A DNA stretch of 27,795 nt from JBCCEJ01 sp039030335 (lineage in GTDB: Bacteria; Pseudomonadota; Gammaproteobacteria; HK1): NCBI GenBank assembly GCA_039030335.1, contig JBCCEJ010000077.1:1-27795 (forward strand). The letters are read 5' to 3'. The notes under the pieces are model-generated. The model was not told where the DNA came from and ran no database searches. It saw only the letters and a list, made by a program, of their open reading frames with translations. The position numbers were made by a program, and so were the translations under genes. Numbering within the stretch: the first letter of the stretch is position 1; each line of letters opens with the position of its first letter. Shown here piece after piece: positions 1 to 7,225 of this stretch.

Positions 1-179
1 CGCCGCTCGGTACCGTCCGGCGCCACTTTTCGGGGTCCGTAGAACAGATCTGCGAAGACATCGCAGCCTTCGAAGCCGCGGGCGTGAACGAGCTGATCTT
101 CGACTTCCGTTCGCAAACGCTCACGGAAACGCTGGAGCGGATGGACTGGTTCTGGCAAGACGTGTTGTCGGCGCGCTGA
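1..179 (+). CDS. Luciferase-like (LLM class) oxidoreductase, C-terminal fragment
   Basis: This open frame enters from the left edge and stops at TGA 177-179, leaving 58 codons. The visible peptide contains FSGSVEQICEDIAAFEAAGV followed by NELIFDF and a closing amphipathic helix ending WFWQDVLSAR. That is the usual C-terminal end of luciferase-like monooxygenase TIM barrels, where the 'G-V-x-E-L-I-x-D' strand completes the barrel and a last helix packs on it. The family uses reduced FMN or coenzyme F420 to oxidise or reduce small organic substrates in the cytoplasm; the cofactor cannot be judged from this fragment. It converges on a second member of the same superfamily 116 bp downstream. The start and N-terminal domain lie outside the window. 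Confidence 0.75.
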   Translation, partial: PLGTVRRHFSGSVEQICEDIAAFEAAGVNELIFDFRSQTLTETLERMDWFWQDVLSAR

Positions 180-295
180 AACACCGCGGAGCCACGTGCG
201 GCCGGCAGGCCGGCTACATCAGGCCTTTCGGATAACGCCGATCTCAAGCCCGGCAAGCGCGGCGCCGGCGGCGGCCGGGCCCGATGAGTTTCCGT

Positions 296-1141
296 TCAGG
301 AAAGCGCGGGAATGTACCCCGCCAGCACGTCGAGCCTGCGTAGTGCATCGTCGAGGCGCCGCGGGATGATCATCGTGACGCGCTCCACACCGAGTTCCGC
401 GTAGCCCGCCAACTGCTCAGGCCCGAGGTTGTCGAACGCAAAGACCGACACCGGCACGCTGTCGGGGTCACGGCCTTCCGCTTCCAGTTCCTGCTTAAGC
501 GCGGCCAGTGCGCCCGGCAGATCTTTCAGCAGCACGTCGATCGGGATCCAGCCGTCGCAATACCGGGCGACGCGCTTGCGGCCCATCGGCGTGGCGCCGC
601 CGTAATAGATGGGCGGGCCGCCCGGCTGCACGGGCTTCGGATAGGAGATGATGCGATCGAAGTTCACGAACTCGCCTGCATAGCTCGCCTCTTCATCCCG
701 CCAGATCGCCTTCATGGCTTCAACGCGTTCGCGCAACACTTTCCAACGCCGGTCGAACGGGGTGCCGTGGTTTTCCATTTCCTCGGCGTTCCAGCCACCG
801 CCGACGCCCAGCAGTAATCGTCCGTTCGCAAGCCAGTCGAGCGTTGCAACGGTTTTCGCGAGCGTGATCGGGTCGTGCTCTACAACGAGCGAGATCGCGG
901 TGCCGAGCTTGAGATTGGTGGTCACCTGCGCGGCCGCCATGAGTGAAACGAACGGGTCAGCCATGTGGTAGTAAGGCTTCGGCAATTCGCCACCGCCCGG
1001 ATACGGCGATTCGCGCGAGGCGGGAATGTGCGTGTGTTCGCCAACCCAGAAACTTTCGAAACCGCGTTCTTCGCACGCGCGGGCGAGGTCGTCCGGCCGT
1101 GCGCCGTATTCCACGTTGTAGCTGAAAATCCCTAAATGCAT
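296..1141 (-). CDS. LLM class oxidoreductase, Rv2161c-like (TIGR03619-type)
   Basis: The product is a 281-residue flavin- or F420-dependent oxidoreductase of the luciferase-like superfamily. It opens with the barrel strand MHLGIFSY, has the early FWVGEHTHIP segment (about residues 31-40), the LKLGTAISL strand (77-85) and the hallmark GRLLLGVGGGWNAEE (107-121), all typical of the compact group annotated as 'probable F420-dependent oxidoreductase, Rv2161c family'. Length matches that family. The ATG at 1141 is preceded by GAGGG about 11 bp upstream. The next gene on this strand is an amidase whose stop lies 58 bp upstream, so co-transcription behind the amidase is possible. The substrate is unknown. 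Members occur in Pseudomonadota both with and without F420, so the cofactor should not be taken from the family name. Confidence 0.85.
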   Translation of the reverse strand: MHLGIFSYNVEYGARPDDLARACEERGFESFWVGEHTHIPASRESPYPGGGELPKPYYHMADPFVSLMAAAQVTTNLKLGTAISLVVEHDPITLAKTVATLDWLANGRLLLGVGGGWNAEEMENHGTPFDRRWKVLRERVEAMKAIWRDEEASYAGEFVNFDRIISYPKPVQPGGPPIYYGGATPMGRKRVARYCDGWIPIDVLLKDLPGALAALKQELEAEGRDPDSVPVSVFAFDNLGPEQLAGYAELGVERVTMIIPRRLDDALRRLDVLAGYIPALS

Positions 1142-1199
1142 GGTTCAGACTGCCCTCGGTCGTTCAAGCTTTAGTTCCGTTGCGGTCGCGCGCGCGACG

Positions 1200-2648
1200 T
1201 CAGGTATACCCGGCCGGTGCCGTGAACCCACCGATCTCGCGGGCGATTAGCCGGCAGAAATCGATCGTGACGTAGTCGTCGAACTCAGCGCCAACGGCCT
1301 GCACACCGATCGGTAGTCCCGCTGCATCGGGGCCAGTCGGAAACACGGTGCTCGGCAGGTAGGGCCCGGTTATCAAACCCGCCCAGAACAACTGCTGGAA
1401 ATACGGCTGCGGCGCACCGTTCACAGGAATGGTACGCGCGCCGAACTTCTGGTGGTCGTGCGCGAAAGCGCTGGTCGCGGTTTGCGGGCAGAGCAGGATG
1501 TCCCAGTCGTCGAAGAATGCGCGCCAGGCGTGGCGCAGCGCAGTACGTTCGTTGTGCCGGGCCAGCCAGTCGGCGTGCAACTGCACGGTGCCGCGCGCGG
1601 TTAACGCGCGGTCGGACAGATCGTCTGCGTTCAGAGCTTCAACTACTTCGGCGAAATGCGCCCGGGCCTCGGGCGTTGAGCGCCTCGACATCGCGCCGTG
1701 CAGCAAGAGTTTGTAGTTGACGATGGCCGCGTCGATGTCGAGATTCGGACGCGCGGTGTCGCTCACCACCGCGCCGGCCCGCGCGAGCGTCTCGCCAATA
1801 GACGCGATGCGTTCGGCCACCGGCCCGTCTACCGGCGCGCGGGCGTCGTCTGCCCAGATGGCAACGCGGTAGTCGGCGAGCGACGCCTTTCGCGGGCGCG
1901 GCAACGCCAACTGCCAGCCAGCCGCGTCAAGCGCATTGGGCCCGGCCACGACGTCCATGGCGAGCGCGAGGTCTTCCGCGCTTCGCGCCATCGGTCCGAC
2001 GACGGACAGATCCCCCGGCGCTACGGTGCCGGGCAGCGCGTGGCCGATCGGAGAGATGACGTTCCAGGTGGGTTTGAGACCATACACGCCGCAGTAGTGC
2101 GCGGGGTTACGGATAGAGCCGCCGATATCCGAGCCGCTGTCGAGCCCTGTGAGGCCAGCGGCGAGCGCGGCGGCGGAGCCGCCGGATGAGCCGCCGGGCG
2201 TACGGGTCAGATCCCATGGGTTCGAGGTCTTGCCATAGATATCGTTATAGCTTTGCAGGTCGGCGAGATTGATGGGCACGTTGGTCTTGCCGAGGAAGTG
2301 CGCACCGGCACTTTTGAACCGCGCGACCACATCGGCGTCAGTCTGCGCGATGTTGTCGCGCATCGCCGGAATGCCAAACGTCGTCGGCAAGCCCTCGATG
2401 TTGTAAGACTCTTTGATCGTCATCGGCACGCCGTGCAGCGGGCCAGTAGCGGTGCCCGCGGCCAACGCGGCATCCGCGCGGTCGGCGGCGGCAAGCGCAC
2501 GATCGAAGTCACGCACCACCACCGCGTTCAAATCGCCGTCGTGCTGTTCGATGCGCCCGATGTAGAACTCGGTCAGTTCTCTCGAACTCACTTCGCGCGC
2601 GCGAATGGCTCGGGCCAGCGCGCTCGCGGTGGCAAATGCGTTCGACAT
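1200..2648 (-). CDS. Amidase-signature family hydrolase
   Basis: This 482-residue protein belongs to the amidase-signature (AS) family, which hydrolyses carboxamide bonds to acid plus ammonia or amine using a Ser-cisSer-Lys triad. The triad is visible: Lys79 in VPMTIKES, Ser154/155 in the glycine-serine loop TPGGSSGGSAA, and nucleophile Ser178 in SGSDIGGSIRNPA. The helical N-terminal stretch ending before the LHGVPMTIKE strand is complete, and the length is normal for the family. I chose ATG 2648 rather than an in-frame ATG 28 codons further upstream, because a perfect AGGAGG lies 9 bp before it and family members begin near this point. It is transcribed away from the SDR at 2767. The specific amide cannot be deduced; AS enzymes range from aliphatic amidases to plasticiser and herbicide hydrolases. 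Confidence 0.92.
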   Translation of the reverse strand: MSNAFATASALARAIRAREVSSRELTEFYIGRIEQHDGDLNAVVVRDFDRALAAADRADAALAAGTATGPLHGVPMTIKESYNIEGLPTTFGIPAMRDNIAQTDADVVARFKSAGAHFLGKTNVPINLADLQSYNDIYGKTSNPWDLTRTPGGSSGGSAAALAAGLTGLDSGSDIGGSIRNPAHYCGVYGLKPTWNVISPIGHALPGTVAPGDLSVVGPMARSAEDLALAMDVVAGPNALDAAGWQLALPRPRKASLADYRVAIWADDARAPVDGPVAERIASIGETLARAGAVVSDTARPNLDIDAAIVNYKLLLHGAMSRRSTPEARAHFAEVVEALNADDLSDRALTARGTVQLHADWLARHNERTALRHAWRAFFDDWDILLCPQTATSAFAHDHQKFGARTIPVNGAPQPYFQQLFWAGLITGPYLPSTVFPTGPDAAGLPIGVQAVGAEFDDYVTIDFCRLIAREIGGFTAPAGYT

Positions 2649-2766
2649 GGCGATCAGCCTCCTATTCAATCTCGTGTTTGCTCTGGCGCCCGCTGCACCC
2701 TCTTGATCTGCATGCCGGGCGCGCTGGAACATGCGGACTATAAAACCTTAGCGCGAGTAACTCTTC
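2649..2766. promoter_or_regulatory. Divergent intergenic region, amidase / SDR
   Basis: This 118 bp gap separates two divergently transcribed genes and must carry both promoters. A TATAAA at 2739-2744 is a plausible -10 box for the plus-strand SDR, but I see no good -35 at 16-18 bp. A short inverted repeat, GCATG (2710-2714) and CATGC (2730-2734) with 15 bp between, lies just upstream and could be an operator. No regulator gene is adjacent. Confidence 0.35.
2658..2663 (-). promoter_or_regulatory. Strong ribosome binding site deciding the amidase start
   Basis: The plus strand reads cctcct, giving AGGAGG on the coding strand, 9 bp upstream of ATG 2648. It is a full match to the anti-Shine-Dalgarno core and rules against the longer start 28 codons upstream. 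Confidence 0.8.
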
Positions 2767-3504
2767 ATGACACGCACCGCACTCATCACCGGCTCCGGGC
2801 GCAACATCGGCCGGGCCATCGCATTGCACCTGGCCGGCAGCGGCCACAACATCGTCGTCAACGGCTCCAGCAACCGCGAGGCGTGCGATGCGGTGGCTGC
2901 CGAAGTCGAGGCGTTTGGCGTCAGTGCACTGGTGGCGATGGGCAACATCGGCGATCGAGAAGAGAACCGCGCCATCGCCGATGCGGCGGTGGAGCGCTTT
3001 GGCGGCGTAGACGTGCTCGTCAACAACGCTGCCGTCAGGCCAGACGGCGATTTCCTGACGATGCCGGACGACGAATGGGATCGTGTGATGAACATCAACA
3101 TGAGCTCGGCGTTCTGGTTGGGGCGCGCGCTGATCCCGGGAAGGGTGGAACGCGGCTACGGGCGCATCATCAACTTCACCGGCATGAACGCGCAGCAAGG
3201 TTATGCCGGCAAGATCCACGTGACGGTGTCGAAACACGCGATGTGGGGCATGACGAAGTCGCTCGCCAAGGAGTTCGGGCGTAACGGCATCACGGCCAAC
3301 ATTATTTCGCCCGGCACGATCGTTGGCGAATCACGCGACACGCATTCGTCGCACGGCTCGCTCGATACGCTGCTCGCCAACAATCCGGTTGGTCGCCTCG
3401 GCGTGCCGGACGATATCGCGAGCATGGTCGATCTGCTCGTGAGCGATCAGGGCAGCTTCATCAACGGGCAGCTTCTGCAGATCAACGGCGGCGTGGTCAC
3501 TTAA
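2767..3504 (+). CDS. SDR-family protein with degenerate catalytic site
   Basis: The 245-residue protein has a Rossmann fold of the classical short-chain dehydrogenase/reductase (SDR) size. It shows the nucleotide-binding motif TGSGRNIG (8-15, Asn at the usual sixth-position Gly), VNNAAV (85-90), the structural Asn in NINMSSAF (Asn111), and a normal C-terminal end (SFINGQLLQINGG). The active-site segment INFTGMNAQQGYAGKIHVTV, followed by SK, aligns on Lys156 so that the catalytic Tyr position is Val152 and the Ser position Gly139 (Thr138 next to it). I checked these codons in the DNA. The protein may bind NAD(P) without classical dehydrogenase chemistry, or use other residues such as His151 or Tyr146. 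It starts at ATG 2767 without a clear Shine-Dalgarno sequence. Its substrate is unknown. Confidence 0.88.
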   Translation: MTRTALITGSGRNIGRAIALHLAGSGHNIVVNGSSNREACDAVAAEVEAFGVSALVAMGNIGDREENRAIADAAVERFGGVDVLVNNAAVRPDGDFLTMPDDEWDRVMNINMSSAFWLGRALIPGRVERGYGRIINFTGMNAQQGYAGKIHVTVSKHAMWGMTKSLAKEFGRNGITANIISPGTIVGESRDTHSSHGSLDTLLANNPVGRLGVPDDIASMVDLLVSDQGSFINGQLLQINGGVVT

Positions 3505-3523
3505 AGCCCGTTTGCCAGAGCGT

Positions 3524-3952
3524 TCACAGCGCGTCGTAGTCAGGGTTCTCCGGCGCGTGCAACAACGTGCCGTCGTACTCCGGCAGGTCATCGTTCATTT
3601 CGAGCCACGGCAGCTTGCTCTGGTAGTTGACGTGAAACGTCGGCTGGAAGTCGGCCGGGTCTTCGAGTGAAGCCGCGTAGAGGTGCATGCCGCCCGGATA
3701 GTGGTCGGCTTCAAATCCCATCGGCGAGCCGCAAGCAGCGCAAAAATGCCGGTGCACACCTTTGGAACTCACGATGGTTTGCGGCGCTTCGCCGGTCCAC
3801 CGGAAGTTAGCCGACGGCACACCGAGCCATGCAACCACCGGCGCGGCGCAGTTCCGCCGGCAGTCATCACAATGGCAGTAGCAGGCCCACGTCACCTCGC
3901 CTTCGAACACGAAGGTGGTCTGTCGGCAAAGGCAGAAGCCGCGTGTTGTCAT
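3524..3952 (-). CDS. GFA / CENP-V domain zinc protein
   Basis: The 142-residue protein has the glutathione-dependent formaldehyde-activating (GFA/CENP-V) fold, built around cysteine zinc sites. Visible ligands are Cys7 and Cys9 in GFCLC, Cys26-His27-Cys28 with Cys31 in CHCDDCRR, and Cys71/Cys74 in FCAACGSP. The C-terminal HVNYQSKLPWLEM followed by DDLPEYDG is also typical. I start at ATG 3952 because the family begins only a few residues before the GxCxC motif; an in-frame ATG at 4009 adds 19 unlike residues. No clear ribosome site precedes 3952. It lies downstream of the GST gene on the same strand, 140 bp away. Despite the family name, most members have no shown formaldehyde activity, so the role is unknown. 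The gene converges on the SDR 19 bp away. Confidence 0.85.
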   Translation of the reverse strand: MTTRGFCLCRQTTFVFEGEVTWACYCHCDDCRRNCAAPVVAWLGVPSANFRWTGEAPQTIVSSKGVHRHFCAACGSPMGFEADHYPGGMHLYAASLEDPADFQPTFHVNYQSKLPWLEMNDDLPEYDGTLLHAPENPDYDAL

Positions 3953-4092
3953 GTGAATACTCTGGGAAGAGGGCAGTGCGCGCGTTGCGCACCGGGTGTG
4001 TCTGGCCAACCCATACCGGTTGGGCCTGCCGATGGCGCGACAGCAGGGGTCAATTCGGATACAGCCCGCTCGGGTCGCTTACTCGCGCGTCG

Positions 4093-4710
4093 CTAGCGCA
4101 TCAGCTCAGCCGGCGGCGCCCAGCCCGGCAATACTTCCATGCGATCTCGCCATGCCACGGTGGCCGGGCGGTGCGACATATCAAACCCGCCTTCTTCCGC
4201 CAACCTTGCGTAGCAGTAGCATGCGATGTCAGCGATGGTGGGGTCATCGCCAGCCAGGAAGTTGGTGGCGGCGAGCTGCGCTTCGAGCGTATTGAGCGCA
4301 TCGTTGCCAACGTTGGCAAGCCACGCGACGACGGCCGGATCGGCCGGCATGACCTTCTGGTGAAAGCGGCTCCGGCCCACACCGACGAACAGCCGCTCCT
4401 GCTCCCAGAACAACCATTCGCTTACGCGCAGGCGATGTTCCGGCCCGTCGGATCCGAACTTCCCGGTCTGAGCCGCCAGGTACAACAGGATCGTGCCGCT
4501 CTGGCGCATTACCGCTTCGCCGTGCGTCAGCATCGGTACCTTCGCGAACACATTGCGTTCGCGGTAGTCATCACCGGTTTGCTCACCACCGGGCAGGTCC
4601 ACTTCAACGAACGTATGCGGGGTGTTGGTCGGCGCCAGCATCAGCGCCGGTTTGTAGGCGTTGCCGGATCGAACGTGCCCGTAGAGGGTGTATTCAGCGG
4701 GCGTATCCAC
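4093..4710 (-). CDS. Glutathione S-transferase family protein
   Basis: The 205-residue protein has the two-domain GST architecture. The N-terminal thioredoxin-like half contains YGHVRSGNAYK (Ser15 is a candidate glutathione-activating residue), the cis-proline in KVPML (Pro59) and the glutathione-contacting QS pair (Gln70-Ser71). The helical C-terminal half has the N-capping-box motif in FLAGDDPTIADIACY (151-165). Translation begins at GTG 4710, preceded by AGGGG at 7 bp; no in-frame ATG lies nearby. It starts 47 bp after the ilvE stop on the same strand and is followed by the GFA gene, so ilvE-GST-GFA may be one transcript. Glutathione conjugation or a dehalogenase/isomerase role are family possibilities; nothing here decides which. 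Confidence 0.88.
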   Translation of the reverse strand: MDTPAEYTLYGHVRSGNAYKPALMLAPTNTPHTFVEVDLPGGEQTGDDYRERNVFAKVPMLTHGEAVMRQSGTILLYLAAQTGKFGSDGPEHRLRVSEWLFWEQERLFVGVGRSRFHQKVMPADPAVVAWLANVGNDALNTLEAQLAATNFLAGDDPTIADIACYCYARLAEEGGFDMSHRPATVAWRDRMEVLPGWAPPAELMR

Positions 4711-4757
4711 CAGTCATCCCCTGTCTGCGTTGCGCGAGCTTCGGCTATCCGCGCCGC

Positions 4758-5837
4758 TCAGCGCGGTTTGACCTCGGTGATCCACCCGTGCGCGTCGGGG
4801 CGCTGACCATACTGGATGCCGATGATCTCGTCGAACAGCTTGAGCGCCATCTCGCCCGTCTCGCCGTTGCCGATGGCGTAGTCTTTGCCCTCATACGATA
4901 GCTGACCCACCGGCGAGATTACGGCCGCGGTCCCGGCACCGAACACTTCTTCGAGCTTGCCGCGCGCGTGCGCATCGAGCACCTCGGCGATCGGCAGCGG
5001 CCGCTCTTCGACAGGCACGCCCCAGCCGCGCAGCAGGTCGAGCACCGAATTCTTGGTGATGCCGCCAAGGATCGTATCGCCCTGGGGCGGTGTGATCACG
5101 GTGCCGTCGATCTTGAACAGAATGTTCATCGAACCGACTTCTTCGATGTATTTGCGCTCACCGGCGTCCAGCCACAGCACCTGCGTGAAGCCTGCTTTCA
5201 GCGCTTCTTTTTCGGCCAGCAAACTGGCCGCGTAGTTCGCGCCGGTCTTGGCGGCGCCGAGGCCCCCGGGTCCGGCCCGCGAATAGTCTTCGCAAACGCG
5301 GATCTTCACGGGATTGAAACCTTCCGGGTAATACGCCCCGACTGGCCCGGTGATGATGTAGAACAACACGTCAGACGACGACTTGAGGCCAATGTAGGGC
5401 TCGGTCGCGATCATCGTCGGACGCAGATACAGCGACGTGCCGTGCGACTTCGGCACCCACTCGTGGTCCAGGCCAACGAGCGTTTCGCAGGCGGCGACGA
5501 ACGTGTCGACGTCTACCTGCGGCAGGTCGAGGCGCTGCGCCGAACGGGCGAAGCGCGCAGCGTTGTCTTTCGCGCGGAACAGGTTGAACGTGCCGTTTGC
5601 GTTCCGGTACGCCTTCAAGCCTTCGAAGATCGTCTGCCCGTAGTGCAACACCAGCGCGGCTGGCGAGAGCGTCAGGTTCTGAAACGGCTCAACGCGCGCA
5701 TCGGTCCAGCCGGTGTCGGGCGTCCAGCGCATCATGAACATGTGGTCGCTGTAGATCTTGCCAAAGCCGAGAGTGGATTCGTCTTCCGGTTTGGGGCGAC
5801 GGGCGTCGGGCGCAGCCTCTGTGATCGGGAAATTCAT
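4758..5837 (-). CDS. ilvE: Branched-chain amino acid aminotransferase (class IV PLP)
   Basis: The 359-residue enzyme belongs to fold-type IV PLP aminotransferases of the longer bacterial IlvE group (TIGR01123-like). It transfers the amino group between Leu, Ile or Val and 2-oxoglutarate. Marker segments are LHYGQTIFEGLKAYR (64-78), the substrate-side YLRPTMIAT (137-145), the PLP-binding lysine in GGLGAAKTGANYAAS (Lys197) and the phosphate-binding region EEVFGAGTAAVISPVG near the C-terminus. ATG 5837 is in the expected place, with only a weak ribosome site. It is followed after 47 bp by the GST gene and is preceded on the same strand, 152 bp away, by an AAA ATPase gene. It is most likely housekeeping, though it could collect ammonia or amines from nearby amidases; that link is inference. 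Confidence 0.95.
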   Translation of the reverse strand: MNFPITEAAPDARRPKPEDESTLGFGKIYSDHMFMMRWTPDTGWTDARVEPFQNLTLSPAALVLHYGQTIFEGLKAYRNANGTFNLFRAKDNAARFARSAQRLDLPQVDVDTFVAACETLVGLDHEWVPKSHGTSLYLRPTMIATEPYIGLKSSSDVLFYIITGPVGAYYPEGFNPVKIRVCEDYSRAGPGGLGAAKTGANYAASLLAEKEALKAGFTQVLWLDAGERKYIEEVGSMNILFKIDGTVITPPQGDTILGGITKNSVLDLLRGWGVPVEERPLPIAEVLDAHARGKLEEVFGAGTAAVISPVGQLSYEGKDYAIGNGETGEMALKLFDEIIGIQYGQRPDAHGWITEVKPR

Positions 5838-5989
5838 CGTGGTTTTCTGTTCGGTTGCACTACTGAAATCAGGCCCTGGCCCGGCGGGCAGGGCGGGACG
5901 CGCAGGAAATCTGCTTGCTGGTCACCGGGCTCGCGCAGGGCCAGCGCCGGGAAAACGCGTCCTCAAAGCGCCAGAAGCATACGCATTCA

Positions 5990-7150
5990 TTACCGCGACG
6001 GCCACCGCCAGGGCGGCGCATCCAATAATCCTTGCGCCGCCGGCTGGGTGGCGCCGAGTTCTTTGGTCAGAAACACCGATTCGCACGCCGCCGAGGCCTC
6101 GAGCGCGGCCGCGAGGCGGGTCGAGTGCGTGACAACCCATACCTGGCACTGCTCGCAGGCGACGTCGATCAGCCGGGCGAGCGCGGGCATCAGATCCGGG
6201 TGCAGGCTCGTTTCCGGTTCGTTCATGACCATCAGGGCTGGCGGGCGCGGAGTTAAAAGCGCGGCTATCCACAGCAGATAGCGGAGCGTGCCGTCTGAGA
6301 ATTCCGCCTGCGTCAGCGCCCGGAGCAGGCCGTGCTGATGCATGACCACACCAAACCGCCCGTCCTGTACCTCGATCTGCAGCGACGCCCCCGGGAAGGC
6401 GTCGTCGACGGCCGTGGCGAGCGCCTGCGCATCACCGATCTCGTTAATGGTCTGCAGCGCCGCGGCAAGGTCGTGCCCATCATGGCTCAGCACCGGCGTG
6501 CGCGTGCCCACCTGTAGTTGCCGCGCGGGCGCATCCTGGTCGGTACGGAAGTGATCGTAAAACCGCCAGCCGCGCATCTGCTCGCGCAGTATCAGTACTT
6601 CGGGGCACCGCTCCGGGTCGGCGATGTGCGTCAGCATGCTGTCGAAGGTCGCGATGGCGCCGGCTACGGGCACCTTCTTCGCGCCCTCACGGCGCACGAC
6701 CTGCGGGCCGCGGCGTTCGGTCAGCACGCTGCCCGGGCGATACACCGGCCCGTGCCAGACGGCTTCCCGCTTGATTTCGGGGTCGTGCGAGAAAAGTGTG
6801 CGCTGCGGTTCGGGCAAACCGTAGTCGACCGCGTAAGAAAACTCGTCGCTCGCGAAGCCCAGGCGCAAACTCACGCGGTGCTGGCGCGGACCGCCCTGCA
6901 CCGGCTGCTCGCCGGATCGCATTCCTTTGGAAAAGCGTTCCGGCCCGGCCCAGAGCACCGAGGGCAAACCACCTTCCCGGGCGAGCAGCGCAGCCGACTG
7001 CCCGGTTGCGGCACTCGCGAGCAGCCGCAGCGCCCGGTAGACATTGGATTTGCCCGAGCCATTGGCGCCGGTAATAACGGTGAGCGGCGCCATCGGTAAC
7101 AAAACGTCGCGAAGCGACCGGTAGCCTGCGATCGCAACCGTCGTGATCAT
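5990..7150 (-). CDS. AAA family ATPase, ABC/SMC-type (RecF-like) fold
   Basis: The 386-residue protein is a single-chain ATPase of the AAA_21/RecF-like type, in which the nucleotide-binding halves are contiguous without a long coiled coil. Visible motifs are Walker A GANGSGKS (28-35), an ABC-like signature FSDGTLR (284-290), Walker B ALMVMNEPE with the catalytic Glu at the end (305-313), TSLHP after it, and the H-loop VVTHS (339-343). I chose ATG 7150, giving MITTVAIAGYRSL, because homologous proteins begin at this strand; an in-frame ATG at 7174 adds eight residues. No nuclease (TOPRIM) domain is present and no partner gene is adjacent, unlike OLD or Gabija systems. It lies between the dimethylformamidase-like gene and ilvE on the same strand. 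Its role is unknown. Confidence 0.88.
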   Translation of the reverse strand: MITTVAIAGYRSLRDVLLPMAPLTVITGANGSGKSNVYRALRLLASAATGQSAALLAREGGLPSVLWAGPERFSKGMRSGEQPVQGGPRQHRVSLRLGFASDEFSYAVDYGLPEPQRTLFSHDPEIKREAVWHGPVYRPGSVLTERRGPQVVRREGAKKVPVAGAIATFDSMLTHIADPERCPEVLILREQMRGWRFYDHFRTDQDAPARQLQVGTRTPVLSHDGHDLAAALQTINEIGDAQALATAVDDAFPGASLQIEVQDGRFGVVMHQHGLLRALTQAEFSDGTLRYLLWIAALLTPRPPALMVMNEPETSLHPDLMPALARLIDVACEQCQVWVVTHSTRLAAALEASAACESVFLTKELGATQPAAQGLLDAPPWRWPSR

Positions 7151-7225
7151 GCCAGGCGAACTTCCGGGGGCCATCCGAAGCCTGGCAGCCGGGCCCTTTG
7201 CACACGCGCAGCCATCACCTCTCTA

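Noticed and set aside
180..295. GCCGGC-AG-GCCGGC repeat in the convergent gap between the two luciferase-like genes
   Set aside because: It is a repeated GC hexamer with a two-base centre and no T-tract; too weak to call a terminator.
2253..3284. Open frame of 343 codons on the plus strand spanning the amidase start and the SDR
   Set aside because: It overlaps two well-supported genes in other frames and has shadow-type composition.
4968..6281. Long open frame (437 codons) on the plus strand opposite ilvE
   Set aside because: It is the high-GC shadow of ilvE and part of the AAA ATPase. The peptide is rich in Arg/His/Ala without family features and has no ribosome site.
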